A stretch of DNA of 64,000 bases from NCBI GenBank assembly GCA_964648465.1, contig CAZYMU010000003.1, forward strand, positions 1-64,000, read 5' to 3'. Below, piece by piece: positions 1 to 9,905 of this stretch. Both the position numbers and the translations under genes were made by a program. The stretch comes from Aminicenans sp964648465. Lineage in GTDB: Bacteria; Acidobacteriota; Aminicenantia; Aminicenantales; Aminicenantaceae. Below the pieces are notes generated by a model, which did not search any database, had not been told where the DNA came from, and saw only the letters and a program-made list of their open reading frames with translations. The stretch's first letter is position 1, and each line of letters begins with the position of its first letter.

Positions 1-59
1 AGCAAAGCAAAAAAAGGTCTGGGGAATATATTTTCTGTATATAAAATAAATATTTATCC

Positions 60-88
60 TTGACAAATGGAATGTTTAAAATATAAAT
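60..88 (+). promoter_or_regulatory. Sigma-70-type promoter of the left arm
   Basis: A perfect TTGACA at 60-65 is followed after 16 bases by TATAAA at 82-87. The operator-like repeat begins 39 bases after the start of the -35 box. The same spacing recurs at four other places in the window, which is the main reason to believe it. Confidence 0.7.
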
Positions 89-98
89 ATAGCATAGA

Positions 99-125
99 AC
101 AAATGATTGTGCAAAGCGTTTGTTC
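99..125 (+). promoter_or_regulatory. LacI-family operator, tandem 13-base units (copy 1)
   Basis: The unit CAAATGATTGTGC is followed directly by a degenerate second unit, CAAAGCGTTTGTTC. It sits just downstream of the -10 box and before the broken LacI reading frame at 152. It matches the copies at 9854, 28276, 31616 and, on the minus strand, 43637. Repressor binding here would block transcription of the 0.3-9.7 kb gene set. This is inferred from repetition and placement. Confidence 0.65.
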
Positions 126-151
126 AAAATATTTTAAAGTTTATTTGGAAA

Positions 152-289
152 ATGAGCATTAAAGAAATCCAAAGAGTGGCAGGTTTTTCCTACTCGACTG
201 TCTCCAGAGCGCTCAACGGAAAACTGCGCACAGATACACATATTATACTTCCGATTCAAGTTATGACACCCCGTACCAGATCTAATTAA
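152..289 (+). pseudogene. Broken LacI-family regulator, N-terminal HTH only
   Basis: The predicted protein starts MSIKEIQRVAGFSYSTVSRA, a clear LacI helix-turn-helix and close to the start of the intact regulator at 43590 (MSIKKIKEITGFSYSTISR). Similarity stops after about 25 residues. The frame then runs through unrelated sequence to a stop at 287-289, so the hinge and the whole sugar-binding domain are missing. An upstream in-frame start at 107 would translate the operator and is less likely. It is best read as the remnant of a second copy of the local regulator, left in the leader of the downstream genes. Confidence 0.7.
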
Positions 290-336
290 GATTTATGCAT
301 GTCCCATTAATTTCTATATTTAATGAGAGATTTATC

Positions 337-3139
337 ATGAAAAAATATTGGATCCTCGGTATTTGTGTATTACTTTTGTGTACAGCTTATTGCCTGCCGT
401 CTGATTTGGTGCGGCTGAACCCGCCGAAAGATTCGCGAAGCAACCCTCCGGTCATCGCTTTCGCGTCAGACGGCACACTTTGGATGGCCTGGCCTTCTTA
501 TCAGCAAGGTCGCTTTAAGATTGCTGTCTGCTCTCGTTCTGGAGGCAAGTGGTCAGTGCTCTCTTATCCTGATCCCACTTTGACGGACCAGGTTGAGCCT
601 CAACTTCTTGTTAATTCACAAAAAAAGCCTGTTCTTGTTTACTCTTCTTACGATGGACAGCGGTGGTTTGTTAAGCGAACCACAAAGATCCAGCAAGATT
701 GGGACAAACCACAGGTTTTGGGCCAGGGTTTTCATCCTTCTGCAGTTATGAGGAAAGGCCAACTATGGGCGGCCTGGGAAAGAGCAGGCCAAATCCTTGT
801 CATTCCTAGTGCAGGATCGGATAAGGAGATTCCTTATCGGTCCATAAAGCCTAAGAGTTCCCAAATATCCTATTCTTCACCCTCTATAGGCAAAGGGCCT
901 AACGGAGATGTGTGGCTGACCTGGACAGCCGCTCAGCATGGTTTCCAGTCTATCTTGCTTCAGCGTATTGACAGGAAAGATCATTCCCTGCTTACCGTAG
1001 ACGATGGTACCGGAGTCAACAGAAATCCACGTCTTTCTGTAGATGGAAAGGGCCGGGTTTGGGTCGTATATGAAAGATTGATGTGCCAACTGGATAACAA
1101 TTCCGTATCCTGGGAACAGACAGGCCGGCCAGTTTATGAGCTCGACAAAGTATATGGTGTGGAAAATCCTTCGCGGGTAATTAAGGTCACTGACGGCCAA
1201 AAATGGTGGGCCACTGAAACACCTCAGGCTCCGGCTATGGGGCTGATGCCGACGATTTTCTGCTCCAGCAGAGGTACGGTTTGGCTTACCTCCAGCAGCT
1301 TTACAGGTTATTCCAGGCCGCGCCGTTATTTTTGTCCGATCTGTGAAAGCCTGGGAACAGAGGGATGGATCAATCATGGACTGGCCTGGTTGAAGGGACA
1401 AAGCTACAAAGCTTTCCTGTCCTTAGCTGAGGACCCAGAAGGGAGGGTTTGGACGGCTTGGGCTCAGCACGATCGTGAGAAAAAAGGTTTCCTGGATAAT
1501 CCGAGCTGGACACATATGGACGGACCGGATTTCATCGCTGTTGCTCCCATGCCTGAATTGGAGAAAGAAGGTACTCCACGTTTGATTCCTTTAGAAAGGA
1601 AAGCAGTCGAGTTCCCGGAGCTGAAGACTTTTCCCAGATACCAAACTACATACAAGGGGAAAACTCTCCAGGTTTATTTTGGGGATTTGCATCAGCATAG
1701 CGAGATTTCCGGGTGTGGCCGGAGAAACGGAAGAATCGACCAGAACCAGCATTATACGCACTTCGTGCGCGGTTTGGACTTCATGTGTACTTATTGACCA
1801 TGCGGAACATCAGAACGATCACACCTGGCACATGACCCAGCTTGCAGCCCAGATGTACAACCAGCCTGGTGAGTTTATAACCTTTACCGGATTTGAATGG
1901 ACAAGTGAATTCGACGCAGGAGGCAATCTTTATCGAGGTCATTACAATGTTGTTTTTCGCAACGTGGGAAAAGGAGATTATTACTTCAGCGCCAGTAACC
2001 CGAGGTACAACACGCCTCTAGAACTATGGAATGCTTTGAAGGAGACAGTGGGAGGAGTAGAAAATGTACTGACCTTTCCCCATCACACCAGCCGCCGTAT
2101 GGCATGGATCTCTTGGAACTATTATGACCCAGTAATGGTTCCTTTGATCGAAATCGCCCAGGTGCGTGGGAGCTATGAGTATGAAGGATGCTTCACAGGT
2201 CTTGAACTGCACGGTGACTGTGCACGGGTCCGGGGACATTACATACGGGATGGGCTGGACCGCGGCATGCGGTGGGGCTTCGTGGCGAATGGTGATCATG
2301 CAGGCCGACAGCTGGCAGCCGTTTTTGCCACCAGCTTGAACAGGCAAGCCATCTTTGAGAATCTCAAAAACAAACGAACCTATGGCACTTCCGGTGAACG
2401 CATATTCCTGGATGTCCGGGTAAACGGCCGGTTCATGGGTGAGGAATTTATTTTGGAAAAGGAATCACGAAAGGTTGAAATCAAGGCGGTTGGAGAAACT
2501 TCTCTCGTGGAAATCGATCTCTTCCGGAACGGACGGAGTATCCGCAAGTGGGCGGTGAGAAACGAAAAAGTGAACCTGGAATGGGAAGATAGTGAGCCAC
2601 TCACTCGTCGGGAGAACTATTACTACGTACGGGTGATTCAAGCAGACGGCGGCCAGGCATGGTCAAGTCCTATTTGGGTTATCAATCCTCAACTTCCGGG
2701 TGAATTTCGGTTCCAGGTGGGAGATAATGAGCTGAGGGTGATTTATCCGGATCAGAAGACCGATTTTGCCATCCTGATGCACAACGAGACAGAGACAATC
2801 GTGCAGGGGATAGTTAGTCTGGACGTTCCAGACGGTTGGAGGGTCAAGGAAAAGGAGGGAATCAAGGTAGACTGTCCAGCTAATGGCTGGCGGCATGCGG
2901 TATTCAATGTGAGAGCTTCTTCCTTTGCACTATCTCAGTTGTGCCTTCCTTCAGTTAAAGCCAGATTTGTGTTCTCGGACAACCGGACGGTCGAGTCTCC
3001 ACTTTTTGTGGTGGGAAGTCCAACACGGCTCTCCCGCGAACAAAAGGCTGTGCTGATTGATGCTTGGACAGAAGTCCCAAAAAATATGTTCCAGGAATAT
3101 CTCAAAAAAATATCTGAAATCTGGCGTAAGGAGCCCTGA
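337..3139 (+). CDS. Secreted propeller plus DUF3604 (PHP-like) protein, frameshifted
   Basis: Two overlapping frames (337-1797 and the frame ending at 3139) form one gene. The start at 337 gives a signal peptide (MKKYWILGICVLLLCTAYC). Residues of about 30-430 contain repeated propeller-like strands (TLWMAWPSY, DVWLTWTAA, RVWVVYE, RVWTAWAQHD). The DUF3604 part begins at YFGDLHQHSEIS and continues with DHAEH, FTGFEWTSE and FPHHTS, residues of a PHP-like metal site. Removing the A at about 1789 restores FMCLIDHAE across the junction, so one extra base explains the break. It may be a sequencing error or true decay; the broken LacI next to it favours decay. The expected role is as a secreted metal-dependent hydrolase of unknown substrate. 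The stop overlaps the next start. Confidence 0.75.
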
Positions 3140-4500
3140 TGGAAAAAGTATATAAAAAGCTTATATCAGTCATATTTTTATTCATTTTTTGTTGTGTAGG
3201 TATCAGAGCGCTTGATCAAGAGAAAGACCAGGAAAGCTCTCTTCCTTCGCCCAAAGAATTGTGGAAACGCTGCCAGGAAACACTTCCTCCTTTTTCTTAC
3301 AAGGTTTTAAAAGATGCAATCGTTCCATCCATAACCGATCCACGGCAAAACCTGAGAAGGATAGAAGTCCGGTTTACAAGTCAGGTTGTAGGGCAGTGGG
3401 GGAGGAGAATGGCCCACACCGCGGTGATTCATATGCCTGCTGACCCTAAAATTTACCAGGCACCGGAACGTCGTGGGAAAGTTGTCATCATCGCTGAACG
3501 ATTCGGAGACAAGATGATGATTGATGACTATGGAGAACCAATCGCAGCCCGGACAGGTTATCCGACAATGGTTCTCCCTATTCCCGGTGAGTATGATGGC
3601 CATGATGGAGAAAGCTGCTGGGTCTATTATTTTCGCTCCATGTTGGCAGATACCCAAGATCCCATGAATCATCAGTACTTCCGTTTTGCCATTCCCTATA
3701 TCAGTGCTATGGATGTGTTTGAAGGGATTTTGGGAGAAGAGAATATCCGAGCAGTGATTGGGGGACACAGCAAGAGAGCCCCGGCAGCCTTCAACGCTGC
3801 GGCCATAGACACAGAGCGGGTTTCAGGAGTGATTTTTATGGGAATGGAATCTACCTTCCGCAACTATGAGGGGAAACCTTGGAAGGGGATATCTCCGATC
3901 TACAGCCAGAAATATGTCAAGTGTCCCGTTCTCTATTTAGGTGCTACCAATGAGGACGGTTACGAAATGTTTAATGTTAACCGTGTCCAGGCGGTGATGG
4001 AAAAGCCCTGGACTATCGAGCACATCCCCAATTTTCACCATGCCACATATTCGGAAATCCAAATTCTTGATTGGCAGATGTGGGTTTCCCATATTTTCGA
4101 CGGCCGGCCTCTTGCCCAAATCAGCAACTTGAGATATGAAGAAAACGAGGAAGGGACGATATTCCGGGCTCGAGTTGAATCGCCCAATAAGATCATTGCG
4201 GTTAAGGTTTGGTATGTGTATTGTGATGATGTGCCTTACTGGAGAGACCTGATGTGGTATCCTGCGTTTATGCAACAGAAGGGTGAATTTTATGAAACTT
4301 TTATTTCCGGGAAGCTTCCCGATGCGTGGTTTGTCGAAGTCAAGGACACAGCCAATGGTTTTGCCGGCTATGTTAGCAGTCTGCCTCAGGATATAACTGG
4401 AAAGCCAACTAAAGAACGCTATTCTCGGGGATGGCGTTCCCGAAACTGGGAGCCCAAATACAAAAACAGGAGAGTTAAGAAAGATGGTAAAAATTTCTAG
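3139..4500 (+). CDS. Secreted alpha/beta hydrolase, PhoPQ-activated-protein-like (copy 1)
   Basis: A 453-residue protein with an N-terminal signal peptide (LISVIFLFIFCCVGIRA). The nucleophile elbow is GGHSKR with Ser211, similar to the elbow of the PhoPQ-activated pathogenicity-related family. Candidate acid and base residues lie in GATNEDGY and PNFHHATYS. The fold suggests an esterase or peptidase acting in the periplasm; the substrate cannot be read from sequence. The start codon overlaps the stop of the preceding gene, and the end overlaps the next gene by 17 bases, so translation is probably coupled. The next gene is a clear tandem paralogue. Confidence 0.75.
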   Translation: MEKVYKKLISVIFLFIFCCVGIRALDQEKDQESSLPSPKELWKRCQETLPPFSYKVLKDAIVPSITDPRQNLRRIEVRFTSQVVGQWGRRMAHTAVIHMPADPKIYQAPERRGKVVIIAERFGDKMMIDDYGEPIAARTGYPTMVLPIPGEYDGHDGESCWVYYFRSMLADTQDPMNHQYFRFAIPYISAMDVFEGILGEENIRAVIGGHSKRAPAAFNAAAIDTERVSGVIFMGMESTFRNYEGKPWKGISPIYSQKYVKCPVLYLGATNEDGYEMFNVNRVQAVMEKPWTIEHIPNFHHATYSEIQILDWQMWVSHIFDGRPLAQISNLRYEENEEGTIFRARVESPNKIIAVKVWYVYCDDVPYWRDLMWYPAFMQQKGEFYETFISGKLPDAWFVEVKDTANGFAGYVSSLPQDITGKPTKERYSRGWRSRNWEPKYKNRRVKKDGKNF

Positions 4501-5869
4501 TAATGTCAATTTGACATTGATCCATATTATTCTCATTCTGATATTGACAAGTGTTTTGTTTTCAGGGGACAAAAATTTGGATCTTCCTACGCCTCAGAAT
4601 CTCTGGCTGCGGTGCCAGGAAACTTTAATTCCTTTTAATTATGTTGTTGAAAAGGATGAGATTGTTGATTCTGATTCTTTGCCTCTGGCGGAACTTCGGC
4701 GTATTGAGTTAAAGTTTTACAGCCAGGAGATGGAAGGCCGAAAATGGGGACATCCCTGTGTGATTTACATGCCGGCTGATCCTAAAGTCTTTAACTCACC
4801 GGAGAAGCGGGGAAAAGTGGTGATTGTCGGACAGCGCAGCTGGGATGGACTGGCCACCGGTCCCTGGCGTAATGCCTTTCTTGGGAACTACGGAGAGCCC
4901 ATCGCTGCCTTAACTGGATACCCGACAATGGTTTGTCCTGTTCCCGGAGAATATGATGGCACGGGTGGCCAGGAGCTATCCATAGGTTTTTTGAGGGAAT
5001 ATCGCCAGAAGACACAGGACCCTGTGGACCACCCTTATTTCCGTCTTGCAGTGCCCTACCTGAGGGCACTCGATGTCATGGCAGGGGTACTCGGTGTGGA
5101 AGAAGACAAAATCCGTGCGGTAATCGGTGGACATAGTAAAAGAGCGACCTCAGCCTATGTGGCTGCTGCAGTGGATCCCGAACGCATTGCTGGTGTTGTT
5201 TTTATGGGAAATGAATCGACATGGGGGAGCACGAGAGAGCAGCCTTGGCAGGCCGTTTCGCCGGCTCGTCTCCAAAAATGGGTCAAGGCCAAAGTCCTCT
5301 ACATCGGTGCCACGAACGAGGATGGCTACCGGATGTACAACATCAACCGGATTCAGGAGATAATGAACGGGTCATGGATGCTCGAATACATTCCTAACTA
5401 TCGGCATGCCTCGATGTCTGAGAAGCATTTCCTGGACTGGAGGATGTGGATTATCAATGTATTTGAGGGAAGGCCTTTAAGCCGTATCAGCGACCTGAGT
5501 TACAGAAAAGTCGAGGAAGGCTTTGAGTGGGGCGGCCGCCAGGTCGAGGCCGGGACCCTGTTTCGAGCCCGTATCAAGTCTCTCGACAAGATTATCCAAG
5601 CCAAAATCTGGTATGTGTACAATGATGATGAACCTTACTGGCGGGATTTGGTCTGGTACCCCGAGTTTATGGTTAGAAAAAAAGGCGGCTTTTACGAGGG
5701 CTACGTGAAGGGTAAACTTCCGGATGCCTGGCTTGTGGAAGTTAAAGACGCAGCACAGGGATTTCCTGGGTACCTCACCAGTCTGCCTCAGGATATCACC
5801 GGTAAGCAAACCGCCACCCGAAAATCCCGTGGCTCACGGTCCCGGCATTGGGAGTCCAAAAAGAAATAG
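4484..5869 (+). CDS. Secreted alpha/beta hydrolase, PhoPQ-activated-protein-like (copy 2)
   Basis: This 461-residue paralogue of the preceding gene shares its layout throughout: LWLRCQETLIPF near the N-terminus, GGHSKR with Ser218 as nucleophile, GATNEDGYRMYNINR, PNYRHASMSE, and the C-terminal LPQDITGK segment. A hydrophobic stretch at residues of about 8-26 is a signal peptide. It starts inside the end of the upstream gene. The pair is a tandem duplication, probably with different substrate preference, because the regions around the active site differ more than the core. Confidence 0.75.
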   Translation: MVKISSNVNLTLIHIILILILTSVLFSGDKNLDLPTPQNLWLRCQETLIPFNYVVEKDEIVDSDSLPLAELRRIELKFYSQEMEGRKWGHPCVIYMPADPKVFNSPEKRGKVVIVGQRSWDGLATGPWRNAFLGNYGEPIAALTGYPTMVCPVPGEYDGTGGQELSIGFLREYRQKTQDPVDHPYFRLAVPYLRALDVMAGVLGVEEDKIRAVIGGHSKRATSAYVAAAVDPERIAGVVFMGNESTWGSTREQPWQAVSPARLQKWVKAKVLYIGATNEDGYRMYNINRIQEIMNGSWMLEYIPNYRHASMSEKHFLDWRMWIINVFEGRPLSRISDLSYRKVEEGFEWGGRQVEAGTLFRARIKSLDKIIQAKIWYVYNDDEPYWRDLVWYPEFMVRKKGGFYEGYVKGKLPDAWLVEVKDAAQGFPGYLTSLPQDITGKQTATRKSRGSRSRHWESKKK

Positions 5870-5973
5870 AAGAAATAGGCCTCGGATCAGGGCTATGGAG
5901 AAGATTATCATCAATTCTCCACAGATCTTCAGAGATATGGTCAGTGGAGCGTAAAAATGAAAAGGAGAAAGAA

Positions 5974-7554
5974 ATGAAAAAAAAGAAAACTTATCTGTTT
6001 GGAATTCTTGCCATGTGTTTTGCCCTATCTTTTCTTTGCATCATGGCACAGAAAAGATTTTTCCCTCAACCAGAGCCTAGACCTGTTTCACCGCCTTCGA
6101 AGTTTGAGGCAGTCCAGAATCCCATGGCCTTTCTTTCCACATCCCAAGACTATTCTGCATCACGCATCAGCTCTTACAACAAAGAAGGCGGTCCACGCGA
6201 CAACTTTTGGATTCCAACAACGGGAGAGGAAGTGACTCTTGCAGAAATCAAAGGACCAGGTGCCGTCACCCATATCTGGACGACTCACCGGGGCGGAGGC
6301 CGTGATCTGATTGTGCGGATGTACTGGGAAGGAAGCGATCATCCTAGCGTAGAAGCACCTATCGGAGATTTTTTCGGTGTCGCAATGGGCGTAAACGCCC
6401 CGCTGAATAGCGTCCCTTTACAGGTTTCCTCTGAAGGACGTTCACGCAACTGTTGGTGGTACATGCCATTCAACAAGTCTGCACGAATTACAGTGAATGC
6501 TACTCAATCTGAGGAAAACGTGAAAAGGGAAACTGTTTCGCTTTATTTCTATATCGACTATCAAATTTATGCCAAGGCTATAAAAGATATACATTATTTT
6601 CACGCCCGATTCCTGGAAACTGATCCTGCTGAGCGCGGAAAGCCCATCCTGCTGGCCAAAGCCGAAGGAGAAGGCCATTTTGTGGGGGTGGTTATGGGGC
6701 ACCGGGCCCGGACACCTGGCTGGTTCGGCGAAGGCGATGATATCATCACCGTGGACGGCAAAGTGTCTTTCTTGGGAACAGGAACCGAGGATTATTTTTG
6801 CGATGCCTGGGGTTTCAGGGCATTTAGCGATTTGTATCATGGTGTGCCCTTCCTTGAGGAGCGCGGTATCGGACGGAAGCTAAGTGCTTACAGGTTTCAT
6901 ATCTTGGATCCGATACCTTTCCGGAAGTCCTTTAAGTTTGAGATAGAGCACTGGCCGTGGATCAGTCCATTGCCCAATACAGGACGGGGATATTATTCCA
7001 GCGTTGGCTTCTGGTACCAGAAAAAGATCCATTCGTCCTGGCCGAGACTGAAGAAAATAATGGCCAATGAGCCATGGAATTCGAGCAAGGGCCGCTGGCA
7101 TGTCCAGGGAGCGATTGAGGCCGAAGACCTGGGGATTATTGGGTTTGAAAGCAAACTTGGGAAAAACGCTAGACCTGTTGTGGAGAAAGTCATGCCAAAC
7201 CTGAGCGGTGACCACATGCTTCTTTTTGATTCAGGTGGAAAAGGGAAATTTTCCTTGTCTGTTCCTGTAGACCTTATGGGAAAATATAAAATTAAGGTTT
7301 ATTTTGTTCGCGCTCCTGATTATGGTATCGTACAACTTTATGTCAATGGAGAGCCAGCATGTGAGCTTATCGATACATACTTGAAGACTGATGACCTCAC
7401 CAGACCCATATGGCCGCCCAAAGCCTTTGATTTGGGTGAAATCACTTTGATGAAAGGGAATAATGTTTTTGAGTTTATGGTCAAATCTAAAAACATAGCG
7501 GCAGAGGGATACAAAGTTGGGATTGATTGTCTGGTCCTGGAAAAAGCTAAATAA
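5974..7554 (+). CDS. DUF2961 / GH172-type glycoside hydrolase (subtype A, copy 1)
   Basis: The start at 5974 has AAGGAG seven bases upstream and gives a signal-anchor (LFGILAMCFALSFLCIMA). The DUF2961 core spans residues of about 50-400, with ITHIWTT-like, SVEAPIGDFFG and GTGTEDYFCDAWG motifs. Glu272 in GTGTEDYF is conserved in all four local paralogues and is a candidate catalytic residue. The family, now GH172, has a capsid-like double jelly-roll fold; known members act on fructofuranosides and D-arabinofuranosides. Residues of about 400-526 form an extra beta-sandwich (HMLLFDSGGKGKFSLS). It is closest to the protein at 35689. The next gene starts immediately after the stop. Confidence 0.85.
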   Translation: MKKKKTYLFGILAMCFALSFLCIMAQKRFFPQPEPRPVSPPSKFEAVQNPMAFLSTSQDYSASRISSYNKEGGPRDNFWIPTTGEEVTLAEIKGPGAVTHIWTTHRGGGRDLIVRMYWEGSDHPSVEAPIGDFFGVAMGVNAPLNSVPLQVSSEGRSRNCWWYMPFNKSARITVNATQSEENVKRETVSLYFYIDYQIYAKAIKDIHYFHARFLETDPAERGKPILLAKAEGEGHFVGVVMGHRARTPGWFGEGDDIITVDGKVSFLGTGTEDYFCDAWGFRAFSDLYHGVPFLEERGIGRKLSAYRFHILDPIPFRKSFKFEIEHWPWISPLPNTGRGYYSSVGFWYQKKIHSSWPRLKKIMANEPWNSSKGRWHVQGAIEAEDLGIIGFESKLGKNARPVVEKVMPNLSGDHMLLFDSGGKGKFSLSVPVDLMGKYKIKVYFVRAPDYGIVQLYVNGEPACELIDTYLKTDDLTRPIWPPKAFDLGEITLMKGNNVFEFMVKSKNIAAEGYKVGIDCLVLEKAK

Positions 7555-9693
7555 ATGGAAGTGATGATTGTTAAAAAATGGCTCTTCTTCTTTTCCTTTG
7601 TTTTTATTCTATGCTTGGCGAGCTGCCGGCATGAATCAATCTCTAAGGGAAATACTCTTGAAGTACCTAATGCGCTTCAATCTTATATAGAGATAGTGGA
7701 GTGGGATGATCTGGGTGAGAAAAAGCCTGTAATAAATTTCCAAAAACTTGATGGTAGAACATACTTTATCCGGTTGGATTTTGATATTGATGGTGCTGTG
7801 AAGCAAGATGACTGGCAGGCCCGCATTCACCTCGCTTTCAATCCTGATTTCCACTGGGCCCCTTATCTGACGCCCACAAAAGATAACATTATCGACCGGC
7901 ATGTTTTCCGGTCACCGGCACTGATTGTTTCTAAACAACACATGCTTCTCACTATTGTTCCTGATCTGGAGATTATGGGCAGGGGGACTCCGGTACGGTG
8001 GTACATGGACCTTGATGCTCCTAACAATTTGTTGACCCTGGGAATGAGCGACTGCGAGGTCAAAAGAGGGTTGTTTTTTATAAGGAAACCGGGAGCTGTC
8101 TACCCTGCCGGGAAACATCAGATTGGATTCTATGTATTTGTTTCCGATGACGAGAAGGATATTCAGGATCCTTGGCGGAGGCCCCTGGAGTTCCTGTGGA
8201 AACGTTGGGGAAAGTCTCTTTTTGAGTCTGGACAGCCTCTTCCTCCGAGTCTAGAACCTTATGTGAAATACACCTACGACTGGGCGTTCAAAACCTGGAA
8301 AAAGAGTGTTTGGCAGGAATTTGATCTAAAGGGAAGAAAGGTAGGAGCACCGGTTTTTATTGTTAATGTTACACAGAGTCCCAACTATCCCGGCGAAGTC
8401 AACGAAAGGGAGTTCCGTTCCATCTGGAATCAAGCCTGGTTCAGTTCCCTGCGATCAGCCTCTGGGCTTTTTCGATACGCCCGCCACACTGGAAACAGGA
8501 ACTTTCTCGAGAAGGCTCTCCTGACCAAGGAACTGGCACTCTCCGCGCCGATGAAAAACGGCTTTTTTGACACGGTGGTGGCCACTGAAATGAAGATAGT
8601 AAAGATCAAAGGAGAAAAATACAACCGGTCTAAAGGATGGAAAACAGCTTTCTGGGGAAACTCGAATCGTAACCCGGTGAATCGGCCTCCAGGAAAGCCC
8701 CGGATAATGGATTGCAGTATCGCTCCCTACCACATCCTGGACATGAGTTGGACAGCACTTCTGATGCTTCGCTGGTATGATGAGCTTGAAAAAGATAAGA
8801 GGCTTCTGGATTATGCCCAAACCTATGCGGAAAGCCTTCTTGAGCTTCAAGATGAGGCGGGCTTTTTCCCAGGCTGGCTGAACAAAGACACGCTGCAGTC
8901 ACTGGGCATTCTGGATCAATCTCCCGAAACCTCTATGTCCGCAACCTTCCTTTTGAAATTGGGAGAGATAACAAAGAAGGAAAGATACAAACATGCTGCA
9001 CTCAAAGCGCTTGAAGCCGTGATCCGAGAGATCATTCCTGTGGGGAGGTGGGAAGATTTTGAGACTTACTGGTCTAGTTCAAGCTACGGGAACAGTGAGC
9101 TCATCGGGAAAAAAGTGGTACGCAACAACATGTACAAGCAGTGTAATTTTTCCATGTTTTGGACCACGGAAGCCTTGTACGAAGCTTACCAAGTCACTGG
9201 AGAAGAGCGATATCTCGAGTACGGACAGCGGGTTCTGGACGAGATGCTGATGACCCAGGCTTCCTGGCAGCCTCCTTACATGTATGTGGATGTGCTTGGC
9301 GGCTTCGGGGTCATGAACTGTGACGGAGAATGGCTCGACTCACGCCAAAGTCTTTTTGCCGAGATCATCGTCAAATACGGGCGGGAGCTCGGAATGGAGG
9401 AATACATCCAGAGGGGCCTGGCTGCTTTGAGGTCGTCTTTTGTCATGATGTACTGTCCGGAGAACGACAAAACAAAGGCCCAGTGGGAGAAAAAACATCC
9501 CTTCTTCGGACCCGAAGACTATGGATTTACCATGGAAAACTACGGCCATGGAGGAAGAACAAGCCCTGAAGGCGAAGGAATGGGAGTATTCACCATTTAC
9601 GACTGGGGAAACGGGTCTGCAGCCGAAGCTTACAACCGCATGCTCGACCATTTCGGCCGAGATTTTTTATCGAAGATGAGGAGTAAAAAATAA
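7555..9693 (+). CDS. Lipoprotein, probable alpha/alpha-toroid glycosidase or lyase
   Basis: A 712-residue protein with a lipoprotein signal (FILCLASC, lipobox Cys). Residues of about 30-210 look like a beta-rich N-terminal domain. Residues of about 280-690 are helical, with repeated Trp/Tyr-rich hairpins (FRYARHTGNRNFLEKA, LLMLRWYDELEKDKRLLDYA, MFWTTEALYEAYQVTG), typical of six-hairpin glycosidase folds. I cannot assign a CAZy family. It directly follows the DUF2961 gene, so the two are likely co-transcribed and share a glycan target. The start may be 7555 or 7564; the nearby GGAAG does not decide between them. Confidence 0.65.
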   Translation: MEVMIVKKWLFFFSFVFILCLASCRHESISKGNTLEVPNALQSYIEIVEWDDLGEKKPVINFQKLDGRTYFIRLDFDIDGAVKQDDWQARIHLAFNPDFHWAPYLTPTKDNIIDRHVFRSPALIVSKQHMLLTIVPDLEIMGRGTPVRWYMDLDAPNNLLTLGMSDCEVKRGLFFIRKPGAVYPAGKHQIGFYVFVSDDEKDIQDPWRRPLEFLWKRWGKSLFESGQPLPPSLEPYVKYTYDWAFKTWKKSVWQEFDLKGRKVGAPVFIVNVTQSPNYPGEVNEREFRSIWNQAWFSSLRSASGLFRYARHTGNRNFLEKALLTKELALSAPMKNGFFDTVVATEMKIVKIKGEKYNRSKGWKTAFWGNSNRNPVNRPPGKPRIMDCSIAPYHILDMSWTALLMLRWYDELEKDKRLLDYAQTYAESLLELQDEAGFFPGWLNKDTLQSLGILDQSPETSMSATFLLKLGEITKKERYKHAALKALEAVIREIIPVGRWEDFETYWSSSSYGNSELIGKKVVRNNMYKQCNFSMFWTTEALYEAYQVTGEERYLEYGQRVLDEMLMTQASWQPPYMYVDVLGGFGVMNCDGEWLDSRQSLFAEIIVKYGRELGMEEYIQRGLAALRSSFVMMYCPENDKTKAQWEKKHPFFGPEDYGFTMENYGHGGRTSPEGEGMGVFTIYDWGNGSAAEAYNRMLDHFGRDFLSKMRSKK

Positions 9694-9719
9694 TATATTG
9701 GCCTATATTGAAAGGAGTA

Positions 9720-9740
9720 ATGATGACAAAAAATACATGA
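9720..9740 (+). other. Mini reading frame behind a strong ribosome site
   Basis: AAAGGAG at 9711-9717 precedes ATGATGACAAAAAATACATGA, a six-codon frame that ends at once. It could be the 5' stub of a deleted gene or a chance start; nothing downstream in frame supports a longer product. Confidence 0.25.
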
Positions 9741-9813
9741 CGGTAATCTCATTTTCCAAATTCCATGTTTTTTGAAAGGCTCGGCATTTAAATTTTCAAT
9801 CCATTTTTTTCTC

Positions 9814-9842
9814 TTGACAATTGATCCTAAGCCTTATATAAA
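9814..9842 (+). promoter_or_regulatory. Sigma-70-type promoter of the sulfatase operon
   Basis: TTGACA at 9814-9819, a 17-base spacer, then TATAAA at 9837-9842. An operator copy begins 40 bases after the start of the -35 box. The first gene starts at 9906. Confidence 0.75.
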
Positions 9843-9853
9843 TTATAAATAAT

Positions 9854-9880
9854 ACAAATGATTGTGCCAAACGATTGTGC
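9854..9880 (+). promoter_or_regulatory. LacI-family operator, tandem 13-base units (copy 2)
   Basis: This is the clearest copy: CAAATGATTGTGC at 9855-9867 is followed without a gap by CAAACGATTGTGC at 9868-9880, a tandem direct repeat with one mismatch. Each unit contains a short inverted core (CAAACGATTG). The location just downstream of the -10 box suits a repressor. Confidence 0.75.
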
Positions 9881-9905
9881 TATTAGTGGAGAAGGTCTCT
9901 AAAAA

